Source: JBBILO01 sp037444855 (GTDB lineage: Bacteria > Patescibacteriota > Microgenomatia > UBA1406 > GWC2-37-13). From it: a DNA stretch of 64,000 bases. Location: NCBI GenBank assembly GCA_037444855.1, contig JBBILO010000001.1, positions 1-64,000 on the forward strand, in the 5' to 3' direction. Numbering within the stretch: the first letter of the stretch is position 1; each line of letters opens with the position of its first letter. Position numbers and translations under genes: made by a program. Below are positions 1 to 7,797 of this stretch, one piece after another. A model generated the notes under the pieces. The model made no database searches. It saw nothing but the letters and a program-made list of their open reading frames with translations, and was not told where the DNA came from.

Positions 1-170
1 GAGAAAATGTTTATGGTTGTCAGGGATATTTTGTTGTTCCGGACCTTGGAATTAGAAAAGCACTGGAACCGGGTAATAATTTTTTCGAATTTACTCCAAA
101 AGAAAAAAAACTGATTCTTTTTTCCTGTGGAATGGGAATGTATCGGGGGAGGATTGAGGTAATAGATTGA
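1..170 (+). CDS. Cupredoxin-domain protein, C-terminal fragment
   Basis: The frame is open from the window edge to a TGA at 168-170. The visible residues include YFVVPDLGIRKALEPG and then FSCGMGMYRGRIEV. The Cys-Gly-Met-Gly-Met stretch near the end is typical of small copper-binding cupredoxin domains that follow a membrane segment in many Patescibacteria and Firmicutes proteins; the Cys and Met would be metal ligands, and the domain would lie outside the membrane. The N-terminal part is outside the window, so any fused transporter or TM segment cannot be seen. The stop codon overlaps the -35 box of the next gene's promoter. Family assignment is by motif memory and is fairly secure; the metal is inferred. 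Confidence 0.7.
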   Translation, partial: ENVYGCQGYFVVPDLGIRKALEPGNNFFEFTPKEKKLILFSCGMGMYRGRIEVID

Positions 171-195
171 CATTCCAAACTTTTTATCCTATAAT
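167..195 (+). promoter_or_regulatory. Consensus sigma-70 promoter for a leaderless methyltransferase mRNA
   Basis: TTGACA (167-172), a 17-nt spacer and TATAAT (190-195) form a perfect consensus promoter. The ATG at 202 begins only 6 nt after the -10 box, so transcription should start at or beside the A of the ATG. No ribosome-binding site can fit, so the transcript is predicted to be leaderless. The -35 box overlaps the stop codon of the upstream gene. Confidence 0.8.
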
Positions 196-201
196 AAAAA
201 T

Positions 202-1037
202 ATGAGAGAGAGAGAGAGGAAATTATTACGAGATTAAAACAGAAAATTAGTGGAGTTTATAACAGATCTTCGTTTCTTCCAATAGAGCCTCAATCTTCTC
301 AATGGGATAATTTTTATAGAAAGCGACAAGAAAATAATGTTGAAATAGATGAAAGTAAATATTTACTTTATTATTTAGCTTTTAAAGAATTAGGTTTTTT
401 AAATAATTTAACTACCGAAGCGAGAATTCTTCAGTTAGGAGTTGGTCATGGAAGAACTTTGAAGACAATTATAGAGAGAGAAAAAGGATTGAGTGCTATA
501 GGATTAGATATTTCTTTTTTATCGCTAAATCAATTAAAAAAGTCAAGTTCTTATCTGAATGTAATTCAAGGAGATGCTTTGTCTTTGCCATTTGCGAGTA
601 ATTCATTCGATAGGATATTTGAAGTAGGCGTTGTGGAACATTTTTATGAATTTGATGATTTTCAAGGTTTTGTCGTTAACAGAGAATTAATAATTAGTAG
701 TTTTAGAGAATTATATCGGACGCTTAAACCTAACGGTATGGTAGGATTTATTCAGCCATCAAAACATAGCGTAGTAAAGCTTTCTCAAAGAATAGATGAA
801 TTTTTAGGGAAATGGGAATTTGGCTTTCAGGAAAATTTTGCTATTAGTGAATTCTGTCAATTAGTAGCTATTGCAGGATTTAAAGATATTCATTATTTAA
901 TTATTCAAGCACCAAAAGATTTTCCAAAGAGAGTGATTATAGGGGATAAACTTACAAAAATATTTTATAATTTAACAGGTCAATATCGAAAAGCAGAATT
1001 AACTGGAGCCCTGTTTTGTTTAACAGCTAAAAAATGA
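202..1037 (+). CDS. Class I SAM-dependent methyltransferase, frame set by an AG repeat (currently out of frame)
   Basis: The long open frame holds a Rossmann methyltransferase. The SAM loop is ILQLGVGHGRTL (codons 426-461), followed by GLDIS, the motif GDALSLPFASNSFDRIF and a YRTLKPNG segment. The substrate is unknown. The first in-frame start codon (TTG at 459) lies after the SAM loop and would give a crippled protein, so the gene must begin upstream. The perfect promoter at 167-195 points to the ATG at 202, but seven AG units after this ATG put it out of frame: translation stops after 11 codons. Six AG units would join the ATG to the enzyme frame. Either the gene is phase-variable or frameshifted, or the repeat count is a sequence error. 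It overlaps the next gene by 4 nt (ATGA). Confidence 0.7.
205..218 (+). repeat. (AG)7 dinucleotide repeat just after the ATG
   Basis: Seven AG units follow the ATG at 202 directly. Unit counts of 6 or 9 place the ATG in frame with the methyltransferase; 7 or 8 do not. The position in the first codons of a leaderless transcript makes both replication slippage and RNA polymerase slippage possible. Confidence 0.85.
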
Positions 1038-1573
1038 AAGTAATTAATCTTTATCTCAATTCCAATAATCAAGAGAAAAAAGAGGTGATTAGCGAAGTAA
1101 TAAAAGCAGTTAAAAAACAATTATTATTGCCGCTCAGCTTTCGCATTTTTATTGAAAACTTAAAAATTAACATCAGCGAGACGCCTTTAAATAATTTAAC
1201 TGCAAAAGGAGCTTATTTAAGGGCTAAAAAAATTCAAGTAGTTAAAAATGATAGTCAGACGATTTATGTCGGGATGGAAAGCGGTTTGGTGAGAAGGAAT
1301 AAAGTTTGGTTTGAAGAATGCTGGGTTTGTCTTTTGTATCAATCAAAAAAATATTATGGTTATTCTTCTGGACTAATGCTTCCAAAAAAAATTGTTGAAC
1401 AATTAAATACTAAAAGACATGTAGCAATAATGAAAGAATTAGAAAAAGTTAACAACCTTTCATCAAAAGATACTTGGGGGCATTATACAAAAAAAATTAT
1501 TCCAAGACGAATCAGTTTTTATGAATCATTTCGAAATGCTTTTATTTCTTTTTTAATTGAGAATTTTAAATAA
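1034..1573 (+). CDS. DUF84/ITPase-like non-canonical purine NTP phosphatase
   Basis: 179 residues resembling the DUF84 family (YjjX-type inosine/xanthosine triphosphatases, HAM1-like fold), which remove deaminated purine nucleotides from the pool. Recognisable pieces are SETPLNNLTAKGAYLRAKKI, equivalent to the family's PLS-ET--GA--RA signature, then YVGMESGLV and YGYSSGLMLPKKIVEQL. The N-terminal start differs from the usual STNP(V/I)K motif, here NLYLNSNNQEKKEV, so the family call is good but catalytic competence is less certain. The start overlaps the methyltransferase stop by 4 nt, suggesting translational coupling. The 3' end overlaps the convergent Nudix gene by 55 nt. Confidence 0.65.
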   Translation: MKVINLYLNSNNQEKKEVISEVIKAVKKQLLLPLSFRIFIENLKINISETPLNNLTAKGAYLRAKKIQVVKNDSQTIYVGMESGLVRRNKVWFEECWVCLLYQSKKYYGYSSGLMLPKKIVEQLNTKRHVAIMKELEKVNNLSSKDTWGHYTKKIIPRRISFYESFRNAFISFLIENFK

Positions 1574-2070
1574 TTTTTTAAACCTTCCCTAATATCAATA
1601 AACGCCAGTTTTGACCACGGAATTATGGTTTTATGAAAAAATTTAATTTCTTTAGCATCATCATTCACTTGCATTTTTTTTATCTTATCGTCGCTAATTT
1701 TTTGATAAAAGATTAAACAGAGAGGTTGATAATTTACTCCTTTATAAGGATAAAAACCAACATAAGTGCCAAGAATGTTTGGATTTTTTATTTCTAAATT
1801 AATTTCCTCTTTTACCTCTCTTTTGACGGCTTCTTCAGCTGTTTCTTTAAACTCAACAAAACCTCCTGGCAAATCCCAAAAATCTTTTTTTGGCGGAAAT
1901 TTTCTTTTAACAAAGAGAATTTCTCCTTTTTTATTTTCTAAAATAATGGCGGTTGTTGGGATTGGATTGAGATAAAAATGAAAGCCACAAAAAGAACAAT
2001 CGATTAATTTATTTTTAATTAACTGAATTGGTTTCCCACAATTTGGACAAAAGCGAAAAAATTCTTTCAT
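1519..2070 (-). CDS. Nudix hydrolase with N-terminal zinc ribbon
   Basis: 183 residues. An N-terminal ribbon has two Cys pairs (FCPNCGKPI and CSFCGFHFY), as in NudC/ADP-ribose-type Nudix proteins. The Nudix box follows in GGFVEFKETAEEAVKREVKE, which fits G-x5-E-x7-R-E-V-x-E-E; the conserved Gly after the box is Asn. Such enzymes hydrolyse nucleoside diphosphates linked to another moiety; the substrate cannot be read from sequence. The gene is convergent with the DUF84 gene, with overlapping 3' ends, and divergent from radC. Confidence 0.8.
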   Translation of the reverse strand: MKEFFRFCPNCGKPIQLIKNKLIDCSFCGFHFYLNPIPTTAIILENKKGEILFVKRKFPPKKDFWDLPGGFVEFKETAEEAVKREVKEEINLEIKNPNILGTYVGFYPYKGVNYQPLCLIFYQKISDDKIKKMQVNDDAKEIKFFHKTIIPWSKLAFIDIREGLKNYLKFSIKKEIKAFRNDS

Positions 2071-2103
2071 TTTTTAATTATAAAAAAATCTATAATTTAT
2101 TTA

Positions 2104-2775
2104 ATGGCTAAAAAGAAAATCAAACAACTACCTTCATTTGAACGACCGCGAGAAAAACTTCTTCGTTATGGACCAAGTCGTTTGACTGAAGCTGAACTGC
2201 TGGCGATTATTTTTGGTACCGGGAGTAAAAAAGAGGATGTCGTTTCCTTATCAAAAAAAATTTTAGAAAGGTTGGGAGAAGAAAGATTGACCGAACTTAA
2301 AATGGGAGACTTATTATCAATTCAGGAATTAGGACAAGTTAAAAAATGTCAGTTGTTAGCTTTGGTTGAGTTGGGAAGAAGATGGTTTGGAGAAAAAAGA
2401 AAGATACAGATTTTGCAACCAAAAGATATATTTGAAGAATTAAGAGAGTTTCGCGATAAGAAAAAGGAATATTTTTTTGTATTTTATTTAGATACAAGAA
2501 ATACTGAGATTAAAAGAGAGCTGATTTCGGTTGGGAGTTTAAATAGCAATATCGCTCATCCAAGAGAAATTTTTGAACCAGCAATTCGCTATTTATCGGC
2601 TCAAATTATTTTAGTTCATAATCATCCTTCAGGTGATCCTCAACCTTCAGAAGAAGATTTGGAATTAACGAGAAAAATTGTTGAAGGAGGAAAGATTTTA
2701 GGGATTGAGGTTTTAGATCATGTGGTCATTACCAAAGAGAATTATTTTAGTTTTGCTGAAAATAAATTATTATAA
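2104..2775 (+). CDS. radC: RadC family protein (JAB/MPN domain)
   Basis: 223 residues. The N-terminal half is a helix-hairpin-helix-like region (RPREKLLRYGPSRLTEAELL). The C-terminal MPN/JAB domain carries the metal signature HNHPSGDPQPSEED at about residues 172-185, with SVGSLNSNIAHPREIF before it. Length matches typical RadC (about 220). Historically called a DNA-repair protein; the biochemical role remains unclear. A perfect TATAAT box (2091-2096) ends 7 nt before the ATG, so the mRNA is probably leaderless; the matching -35 is weak. Confidence 0.9.
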   Translation: MAKKKIKQLPSFERPREKLLRYGPSRLTEAELLAIIFGTGSKKEDVVSLSKKILERLGEERLTELKMGDLLSIQELGQVKKCQLLALVELGRRWFGEKRKIQILQPKDIFEELREFRDKKKEYFFVFYLDTRNTEIKRELISVGSLNSNIAHPREIFEPAIRYLSAQIILVHNHPSGDPQPSEEDLELTRKIVEGGKILGIEVLDHVVITKENYFSFAENKLL

Positions 2776-2888
2776 CATAAATTGTCATTCACGACTTGAG
2801 CAAGAATCCTTATTCCCCCATACAAATGGGGATTTTAACCTCAACATCGTTCCCGTGAAGAAGGGAATCTTAATTAAATAAAAAAAAG

Positions 2889-2908
2889 ATCCCCGCTTTT
2901 GCGGGGAT
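2889..2908 (-). terminator. Rho-independent terminator of hsp20
   Basis: The 8-bp stem ATCCCCGC/GCGGGGAT with a TTTT loop is followed, on the minus strand, by CTTTTTTT. It lies about 45 nt beyond the hsp20 stop and points the right way for that gene. The plus strand has no T tract. Confidence 0.8.
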
Positions 2909-2952
2909 GAAAAAATAGGTATTTTTATAAATCACCGCGCGCGGTTAGAAAA

Positions 2953-3378
2953 TTATTTTGATTTAGTTTTAACAGGTATTCTTTTTGGTTTGGCTTCCTC
3001 GGCAATTTTTGCCGTCACCACAACCACCCCATCCTCGACTTTCGCCTCTAAAGTTTTTTCATCGATTGGTCGAGGAATGGTAGCTGTATAATCAAATGAA
3101 GCGACTCGATCCATTCGGTAGACAACCTTTTTTTTCTTTTTTTCTTCCTCGCTTTCTTCCACCTTGGCCTTAATGCGAAGGACTCCATCTTCGAAAGTGA
3201 CATCGACTTTATCTGCGGGAACGCCAGGAACAGCGGCTTTGACAACAACTTTATCATCTTCTTCATAAATATCAAGGCCTTCGGTTAAGGTGAGTTCTGG
3301 CCATTCTTCTTCATCTTCTGGCCAAAAAGTGCGAATCCAAGAGCGAGGAAAGAATGGATCAAACCTCACGATGGCCAT
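2953..3378 (-). CDS. Small heat-shock protein Hsp20/alpha-crystallin
   Basis: 141 residues. The alpha-crystallin domain spans about residues 32-125 (VVVKAAVPGVPADKVDVTFE, then GVLRIKAK). Such proteins bind unfolding proteins without ATP and pass them to ClpB/DnaK. Unlike most genes here it has a strong ribosome-binding site (AGGGGGTG) just before the ATG. It is divergent from clpB and shares a regulatory region with two CIRCE-like operators; a TTGACA on the minus strand (3456-3461) may be its -35 box. The two genes make a plausible disaggregation pair. Confidence 0.93.
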   Translation of the reverse strand: MAIVRFDPFFPRSWIRTFWPEDEEEWPELTLTEGLDIYEEDDKVVVKAAVPGVPADKVDVTFEDGVLRIKAKVEESEEEKKKKKVVYRMDRVASFDYTATIPRPIDEKTLEAKVEDGVVVVTAKIAEEAKPKRIPVKTKSK

Positions 3379-3426
3379 ATTTTTTCACCCCCTTTCTTTT
3401 TATTAACTGATAACACACATTTTATA

Positions 3427-3453
3427 TTAGCAGTCTATCATATAGTTTGCTAA
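3427..3453 (+). promoter_or_regulatory. CIRCE-like operator 1 (hsp20 side)
   Basis: TTAGCAGTC, 9 nt, GTTTGCTAA. The geometry (9-bp arms, 9-nt spacer) and the outer TTAGCA/TGCTAA are those of the CIRCE element bound by HrcA (TTAGCACTC-N9-GAGTGCTAA). The inner bases differ. It lies just downstream of the minus-strand TTGACA at 3456-3461, within the likely hsp20 promoter. Confidence 0.75.
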
Positions 3454-3477
3454 TTTGTCAAGAGGTAAATTAATTCC

Positions 3478-3504
3478 TTAGCAAACACTTGACAAGTTTG
3501 CTAA
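3478..3504 (+). promoter_or_regulatory. CIRCE-like operator 2 (clpB side)
   Basis: TTAGCAAAC (3478-3486), 9 nt, GTTTGCTAA (3496-3504) is a perfect 9-9-9 inverted repeat. The spacer contains the clpB -35 box TTGACA, so a bound repressor would cover the promoter. An HrcA homologue is expected elsewhere in the genome but is not in this window. Confidence 0.8.
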
Positions 3505-3517
3505 TTTGTTATATTAT
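3489..3517 (+). promoter_or_regulatory. clpB promoter
   Basis: TTGACA (3489-3494), 17 nt, TATTAT (3512-3517). The ATG at 3524 starts 6 nt later, so the message is predicted to be leaderless. Confidence 0.75.
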
Positions 3518-3523
3518 TTTTAT

Positions 3524-5650
3524 ATGGTAAATATTAATTATCAACCACCAATTGAGGACAAACCATTAGAAAAGTTTACGATTAATTTTACTGATTTAGC
3601 AAGAAAAAGAAAGCTTGATCCTGTTATTGGTCGAGATCAAGAGATAAGACGTGTTATTCAAATTTTATCAAGACGATTAAAAAATAACCCGGCTCTTTTA
3701 GGTGATCCTGGCGTGGGAAAAACAGCTATTATCGAAGGATTGGCTCAAAGAATTGTTGACGGAGATGTGCCAACGAGCCTTAAAAATAAAGAGATCGTTG
3801 CTTTAGATTTAGCTAGTCTTTTAGCCGGTGCAGCTTATCGGGGAGAGTTTGAACAGCGATTAAAAAAACTTCTTGAAGAGATTGAAAAAAGTGATGGAAA
3901 ATATATTCTGTTTATTGATGAGCTTCATACCTTAGTGGGTGCTGGTGCGGCTGAGGGAGCAGTTGATGCTTCCAATATGCTCAAGCCTGCTTTAGCTCGT
4001 GGATTAATTCGCGTTATTGGAGCAACAACTGTTAAAGAATATCGTCAATATGTGGAAAAAGACGCGGCTTTAGAGCGAAGGTTCCAACCAGTTTATATTG
4101 ATGAGCCAACCTCTGAGGATACTTTAGCCATCCTCCGGGGAATTAAAGAAAAATACGAAGCCCATCATGGAATTAAAATATCCGATGACGCTTTGATTGC
4201 CGCGGTTAATCTTTCTGTTCGCTATATCACCGATCGTTATCTTCCAGATAAAGCGATAGATTTAATCGATGAAGCGGCGGCGGCAGCGAAAATCGAAATT
4301 GATTCGATGCCAACAGTGATTGATGAGAAAAAAAGAAAAGTTCTTCAAATCGATATCGAACTACAAGCCTTAAAAAAGGAAAAAAATGTCAAAGAAAGAG
4401 TTGAGGAATTAAAAAAACAAAGAGAAAAATTACAAAAAGAGATCGAGGAATTAACTAAAAAATGGGAACAACAAAAGGAGATTATTAGTCTATTACAGAA
4501 AATAAAAATCGAATTAGATCAACTTCGTGGCGAATTAGAAAAAGCAGAAAAAGAATTTTTATTAGATAAAGCAGCGGAATTAAAATACGGGAAAATCCCA
4601 TCTTTAGAGAAAAAATTAAAAGAAATTGAAAAAAAATGGGAACAGATTCCTCGAGAAGATCGATTGTTAAAAGAAGAGGTGACCGATGATGATATCGCTC
4701 AAATTGTCTCTCGATGGACCGGCATTCCTGCTACCCGTCTTCTTCGATCGGAAAGCGAAAAATTAGCCCATTTAGAAGAGGAGTTAAAAAAAAGAGTTGT
4801 TGGTCAGGATGAAGCGATTAAAAAAATCGCTGCGGCTGTTCGTCGATCTCGAGCTGGTTTATCTGAAGAAAATCGACCAATCGGCTCATTTCTTTTTTTA
4901 GGTCCAACCGGTGTTGGGAAAACGGAAACCGGCAAAGCCTTAGCCGAGGCATTATTCAATGATGAAAAAGCAATGATTAGAATTGATATGAGTGAATACC
5001 AAGAAGCTCACACAGTTGCCCGACTGATTGGCGCACCACCAGGATATGTGGGTTATGAAGAAGGAGGACAATTGACTGAAGCGGTAAGAAGAAAACCTTA
5101 TTCTGTTATTCTTTTTGATGAAGTGGAAAAAGCTCATCCACAAGTTTTTAATATTTTTCTTCAAATTTTTGACGAGGGTCGATTAACCGATGGTCGAGGA
5201 AGAACGGTTAATTTTAAAAACACAATTGTTATTCTTACCTCCAACATCGGCAGTCAATATTATGAAAAAAATGAAAAAGAAAAAATTTTGGATGAAATAA
5301 AAAAATATTTTAAGCCGGAATTAATTAATCGGTTGGACTCGATTGTCACCTTTAATTCTCTTAATAAAGAGATGATGAAGGAAATTGTTGAAATTCAATT
5401 GGGTTTCTTAGCAAAAAGATTGTCAAAACAAAATTTAACAGTAGAGTTTGCTTTATCTGTTAAGGATTATCTTTTGAAAGCCGGTTTTGATCCAATATAT
5501 GGCGCTAGGCCATTAAAACGAGTAATTAATGAAGAAATTGTTGATGAGATTGCTTTACAGATTGTTGAAGGAAAAATAAAAAGCGGTGATAAATTAACCG
5601 TTGAAGTGAAGAACAATCAAATAATTATCAAAAAGAAATTAATCAACTGA
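3524..5650 (+). CDS. clpB: ClpB-type AAA+ disaggregase lacking the N domain
   Basis: 708 residues from the ATG at 3524; an upstream TTG at 3506 lies inside the promoter and is rejected. AAA-1 has Walker A GDPGVGKT at about 60-67 and LFIDELH near 129-135. A full-length coiled-coil M domain follows (about 270-395), which marks ClpB/Hsp104 rather than ClpA or ClpC. AAA-2 has GPTGVGKT at 460-467, the pore loop GYVGYEEGG and the GARPLKR C-terminal region. The usual 150-residue Clp_N domain is absent, as in the short ClpB isoform. It would thread aggregated proteins with DnaK. Control is by the CIRCE-like operator. Confidence 0.92.
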   Translation: MVNINYQPPIEDKPLEKFTINFTDLARKRKLDPVIGRDQEIRRVIQILSRRLKNNPALLGDPGVGKTAIIEGLAQRIVDGDVPTSLKNKEIVALDLASLLAGAAYRGEFEQRLKKLLEEIEKSDGKYILFIDELHTLVGAGAAEGAVDASNMLKPALARGLIRVIGATTVKEYRQYVEKDAALERRFQPVYIDEPTSEDTLAILRGIKEKYEAHHGIKISDDALIAAVNLSVRYITDRYLPDKAIDLIDEAAAAAKIEIDSMPTVIDEKKRKVLQIDIELQALKKEKNVKERVEELKKQREKLQKEIEELTKKWEQQKEIISLLQKIKIELDQLRGELEKAEKEFLLDKAAELKYGKIPSLEKKLKEIEKKWEQIPREDRLLKEEVTDDDIAQIVSRWTGIPATRLLRSESEKLAHLEEELKKRVVGQDEAIKKIAAAVRRSRAGLSEENRPIGSFLFLGPTGVGKTETGKALAEALFNDEKAMIRIDMSEYQEAHTVARLIGAPPGYVGYEEGGQLTEAVRRKPYSVILFDEVEKAHPQVFNIFLQIFDEGRLTDGRGRTVNFKNTIVILTSNIGSQYYEKNEKEKILDEIKKYFKPELINRLDSIVTFNSLNKEMMKEIVEIQLGFLAKRLSKQNLTVEFALSVKDYLLKAGFDPIYGARPLKRVINEEIVDEIALQIVEGKIKSGDKLTVEVKNNQIIIKKKLIN

Positions 5651-5728
5651 TTTTTATCTTATAAATCAATTCGTCGCGATCGTTTCATGTTGGTATTGGA
5701 GAGACCATGACGAAGATTTTATTGTTCT

Positions 5729-7264
5729 TTATTTTTTCAAAATTATTAAATACTGATAGGCTTCTTGATAGTGGGGATTAACTAAAAGGGTTTTTTCAAA
5801 ATATTCTTTGGCTTTTTCAAAATTCTTTTTTTTAAAATAAACCAAACCCAAGTTAAAAAGAGCTTTATCATAATTATGATTGACGGCTAATTCTTTTTTA
5901 AATTCCTTTTCCGCTTCATCGAGTTTGTTTTGATCAAGATAGATTACTCCAATGTTGTTGTGAGTCATTGGTTCATTGGGATTTAATTGAAGGGCTTTTT
6001 CGTATTCTTTTTTTGCTTCATTGATTTTTCCTTCAAAATAAAGCATCGCTCCAAAATTACGATGGGCTAGAGGTGAAGAAGGAGAGGTTTTGACGGCATT
6101 TTGCCAAAAAACTAATCGATCGCGAAAATTAAAAAGATGAAGAAAAGTAATGATGGAAGAAATTCCCAAAAGAAAAATTAAAAAAAAGTTTTTTCTCAAA
6201 GGAAGAGAAAGAAATTGATTAACGAGACTGAGCGAAGCGAAAAAGATTAATAAACCGACAAAGGGAAGATAGAAACGATGTTCTAAAAAATTAGGCGCAG
6301 TTTGCGTTTTGGGGCGGACAAAATTTGGAAACAAGAAAAGGATTAACCAACAGATACCAAAGATCAATAAACGCCAATTAATTTTTTGAGAAAGAACGAT
6401 TAAAAACAAACAAATAAGAGTTGAGATTATTCCCCAATTTAATGTTCCATCAATAAGTGTTGGTAGAACCGAAAGATTAAAAGGAAAAAAAACTTTGCCT
6501 AAATAAAGAAAAAAAGCAGGGGAGTTTTTAATTAAAGCTTGAAATACTTCGTTGATTGGTAAATAAATAATATTTTTTATTGCTGATTGACGCAAAATAA
6601 ACCAAAGGAAAAACGCTCCCCAAAAACCAAGTATAATCTCTAACAAATTATGGCTTTTCTCTTTGTCAAATAAAACCAAATAAAGAAGATAAAAAAAAGG
6701 GAGAATAATGGCTGTTTCTTTGGTTAGGATCGCCATTATAAAAAATAAGATAAACAAAAAGTAATTTTTTCCTTGACCTTTTTCTAAATAATCAATATAA
6801 AAAATAAAACTCAAGAGGGTAAAAAGACCAAGCGAACTGTCGTTTCTGCCAGGAATCCAAGCAACTGCCTGAGTAATGATCGGGTGAATGGAAAAAAGTA
6901 AACTTAAAAAAAAAGCGACTCTTTCACATATTTTTAACTTCTTTAAAAAAATAAAAACAAGGATGGAATTAATCGCGTGATAAATGACATTGGTTAAATG
7001 ATAAAAAAACGGTGAAGCACCAGAGATTTGGGCGTCGAACATAAAAGAGAGAGTGAGAATCGGACGATAATAGGCAGCGGATTTTTGTAAGGAAAGAAAA
7101 ACTTCTTTTTTAAATACTTGAAAAATATTTCTTAAATTAGTTAAAAAATCTAAATTTTCCAAAATAAGGACATTATCGTCAAAATAAGAAAAATTGAAAA
7201 AAAGAGAAGGAAAGAAGAGAATAAAAGGTACTAAAAATAAAATAAAGTTTTTTCGTTTTGTCAT
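5729..7264 (-). CDS. TMTC-like membrane glycosyltransferase with C-terminal TPR repeats
   Basis: 511 residues. The first two-thirds are about ten hydrophobic segments. An acidic pair (FSYFDDN) lies in the first exterior loop, as in GT-C glycosyltransferases of the PMT/TMTC type. Conserved-looking pieces include YYRPI, HLTNVIYHAINS and WIPGRND. From about residue 400 there are three tetratricopeptide repeats (AHRNFGAMLYFEGKINEAKK, THNNIGVIYLDQ, ALFNLGLVYFKK). The family transfers sugars from polyprenyl-phosphate donors outside the membrane; donor and acceptor here are unknown. It is convergent with clpB and divergent from the adenosine-specific kinase gene. Confidence 0.7.
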   Translation of the reverse strand: MTKRKNFILFLVPFILFFPSLFFNFSYFDDNVLILENLDFLTNLRNIFQVFKKEVFLSLQKSAAYYRPILTLSFMFDAQISGASPFFYHLTNVIYHAINSILVFIFLKKLKICERVAFFLSLLFSIHPIITQAVAWIPGRNDSSLGLFTLLSFIFYIDYLEKGQGKNYFLFILFFIMAILTKETAIILPFFYLLYLVLFDKEKSHNLLEIILGFWGAFFLWFILRQSAIKNIIYLPINEVFQALIKNSPAFFLYLGKVFFPFNLSVLPTLIDGTLNWGIISTLICLFLIVLSQKINWRLLIFGICWLILFLFPNFVRPKTQTAPNFLEHRFYLPFVGLLIFFASLSLVNQFLSLPLRKNFFLIFLLGISSIITFLHLFNFRDRLVFWQNAVKTSPSSPLAHRNFGAMLYFEGKINEAKKEYEKALQLNPNEPMTHNNIGVIYLDQNKLDEAEKEFKKELAVNHNYDKALFNLGLVYFKKKNFEKAKEYFEKTLLVNPHYQEAYQYLIILKK

Positions 7265-7278
7265 TATTTGTTTTTTAA

Positions 7279-7307
7279 TTGATTTAAAAACAAATAGTGT
7301 TTAAAAT
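7279..7307 (+). promoter_or_regulatory. Promoter of the adenosine-specific kinase gene
   Basis: TTGATT (7279-7284), 17 nt, TAAAAT (7302-7307). The ATG at 7315 follows after 7 nt, giving a predicted leaderless mRNA. Confidence 0.6.
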
Positions 7308-7314
7308 AAGTAAT

Positions 7315-7797
7315 ATGAAAACTATTATATTAAAAATAGATAAGCCGGCCGAGATTAATTTTATTCTCGCTCATTCTCATTTTATTAAAACCGTTGAAGA
7401 TGTTTATGAGACTTTAGTTGAGGCGGTACCGGGGATTAAGTTTGGTTTGGCTTTTTGTGAGGCGTCAGGAAAACGATTAATTCGATATGAGGGGACAGAT
7501 GAAGAGATGATAAAATTGGCGATTGATAACGCTAAAAAAATTGCCGCCGGTCACTCTCTTTTTATTTTCCTAAAAAATGCTTACCCGATTAATGTTTTAA
7601 ATCGTCTTAAAAACATCTCAGAGATTACCCGAATTTTTTGCGCCACGGCCAATTCGGTTGAGGTGATTGTTGTTGAAACAAAACAAGGTCGGGCGATTTT
7701 AGGTGTTGTTGATGGCGAAACACCTTTAGGAATTGAAAAAGAAAAGGATAAAAAAGAAAGAAAAGAGTTTTTAAGAAAAATTGGCTATAAAACGTGA
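7315..7797 (+). CDS. Adenosine-specific kinase family protein (DUF355)
   Basis: 160 residues. The conserved stretches [42 protein letters not shown]-like [13 protein letters not shown] and the end [17 protein letters not shown] match the DUF355/adenosine-specific kinase family known from archaea and some bacteria. The only biochemical support for the name that I know is structural and ligand work on an archaeal member, so the function is provisional. The ATG at 7315 is preferred over a GTG at 7297 because the family begins at MKT-I and the -10 box lies at 7302-7307. It overlaps the convergent MGMT-EndoIII gene by 13 nt. Confidence 0.8.
   Translation: MKTIILKIDKPAEINFILAHSHFIKTVEDVYETLVEAVPGIKFGLAFCEASGKRLIRYEGTDEEMIKLAIDNAKKIAAGHSLFIFLKNAYPINVLNRLKNISEITRIFCATANSVEVIVVETKQGRAILGVVDGETPLGIEKEKDKKERKEFLRKIGYKT

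Noticed and set aside
459..1037. TTG at 459 as the methyltransferase start
   Set aside because: It lies after the SAM-binding loop ILQLGVGHG, which is coded in the same frame upstream.
3506..3523. TTG at 3506 as the clpB start
   Set aside because: Those bases overlap the -10 box of the clpB promoter; family residues begin after ATG 3524.
3524..5650. ClpC/ClpA protease subunit
   Set aside because: The full-length M-domain coiled coil is of ClpB type, and no ClpP-binding IGF/IGL loop is seen in the second AAA domain.
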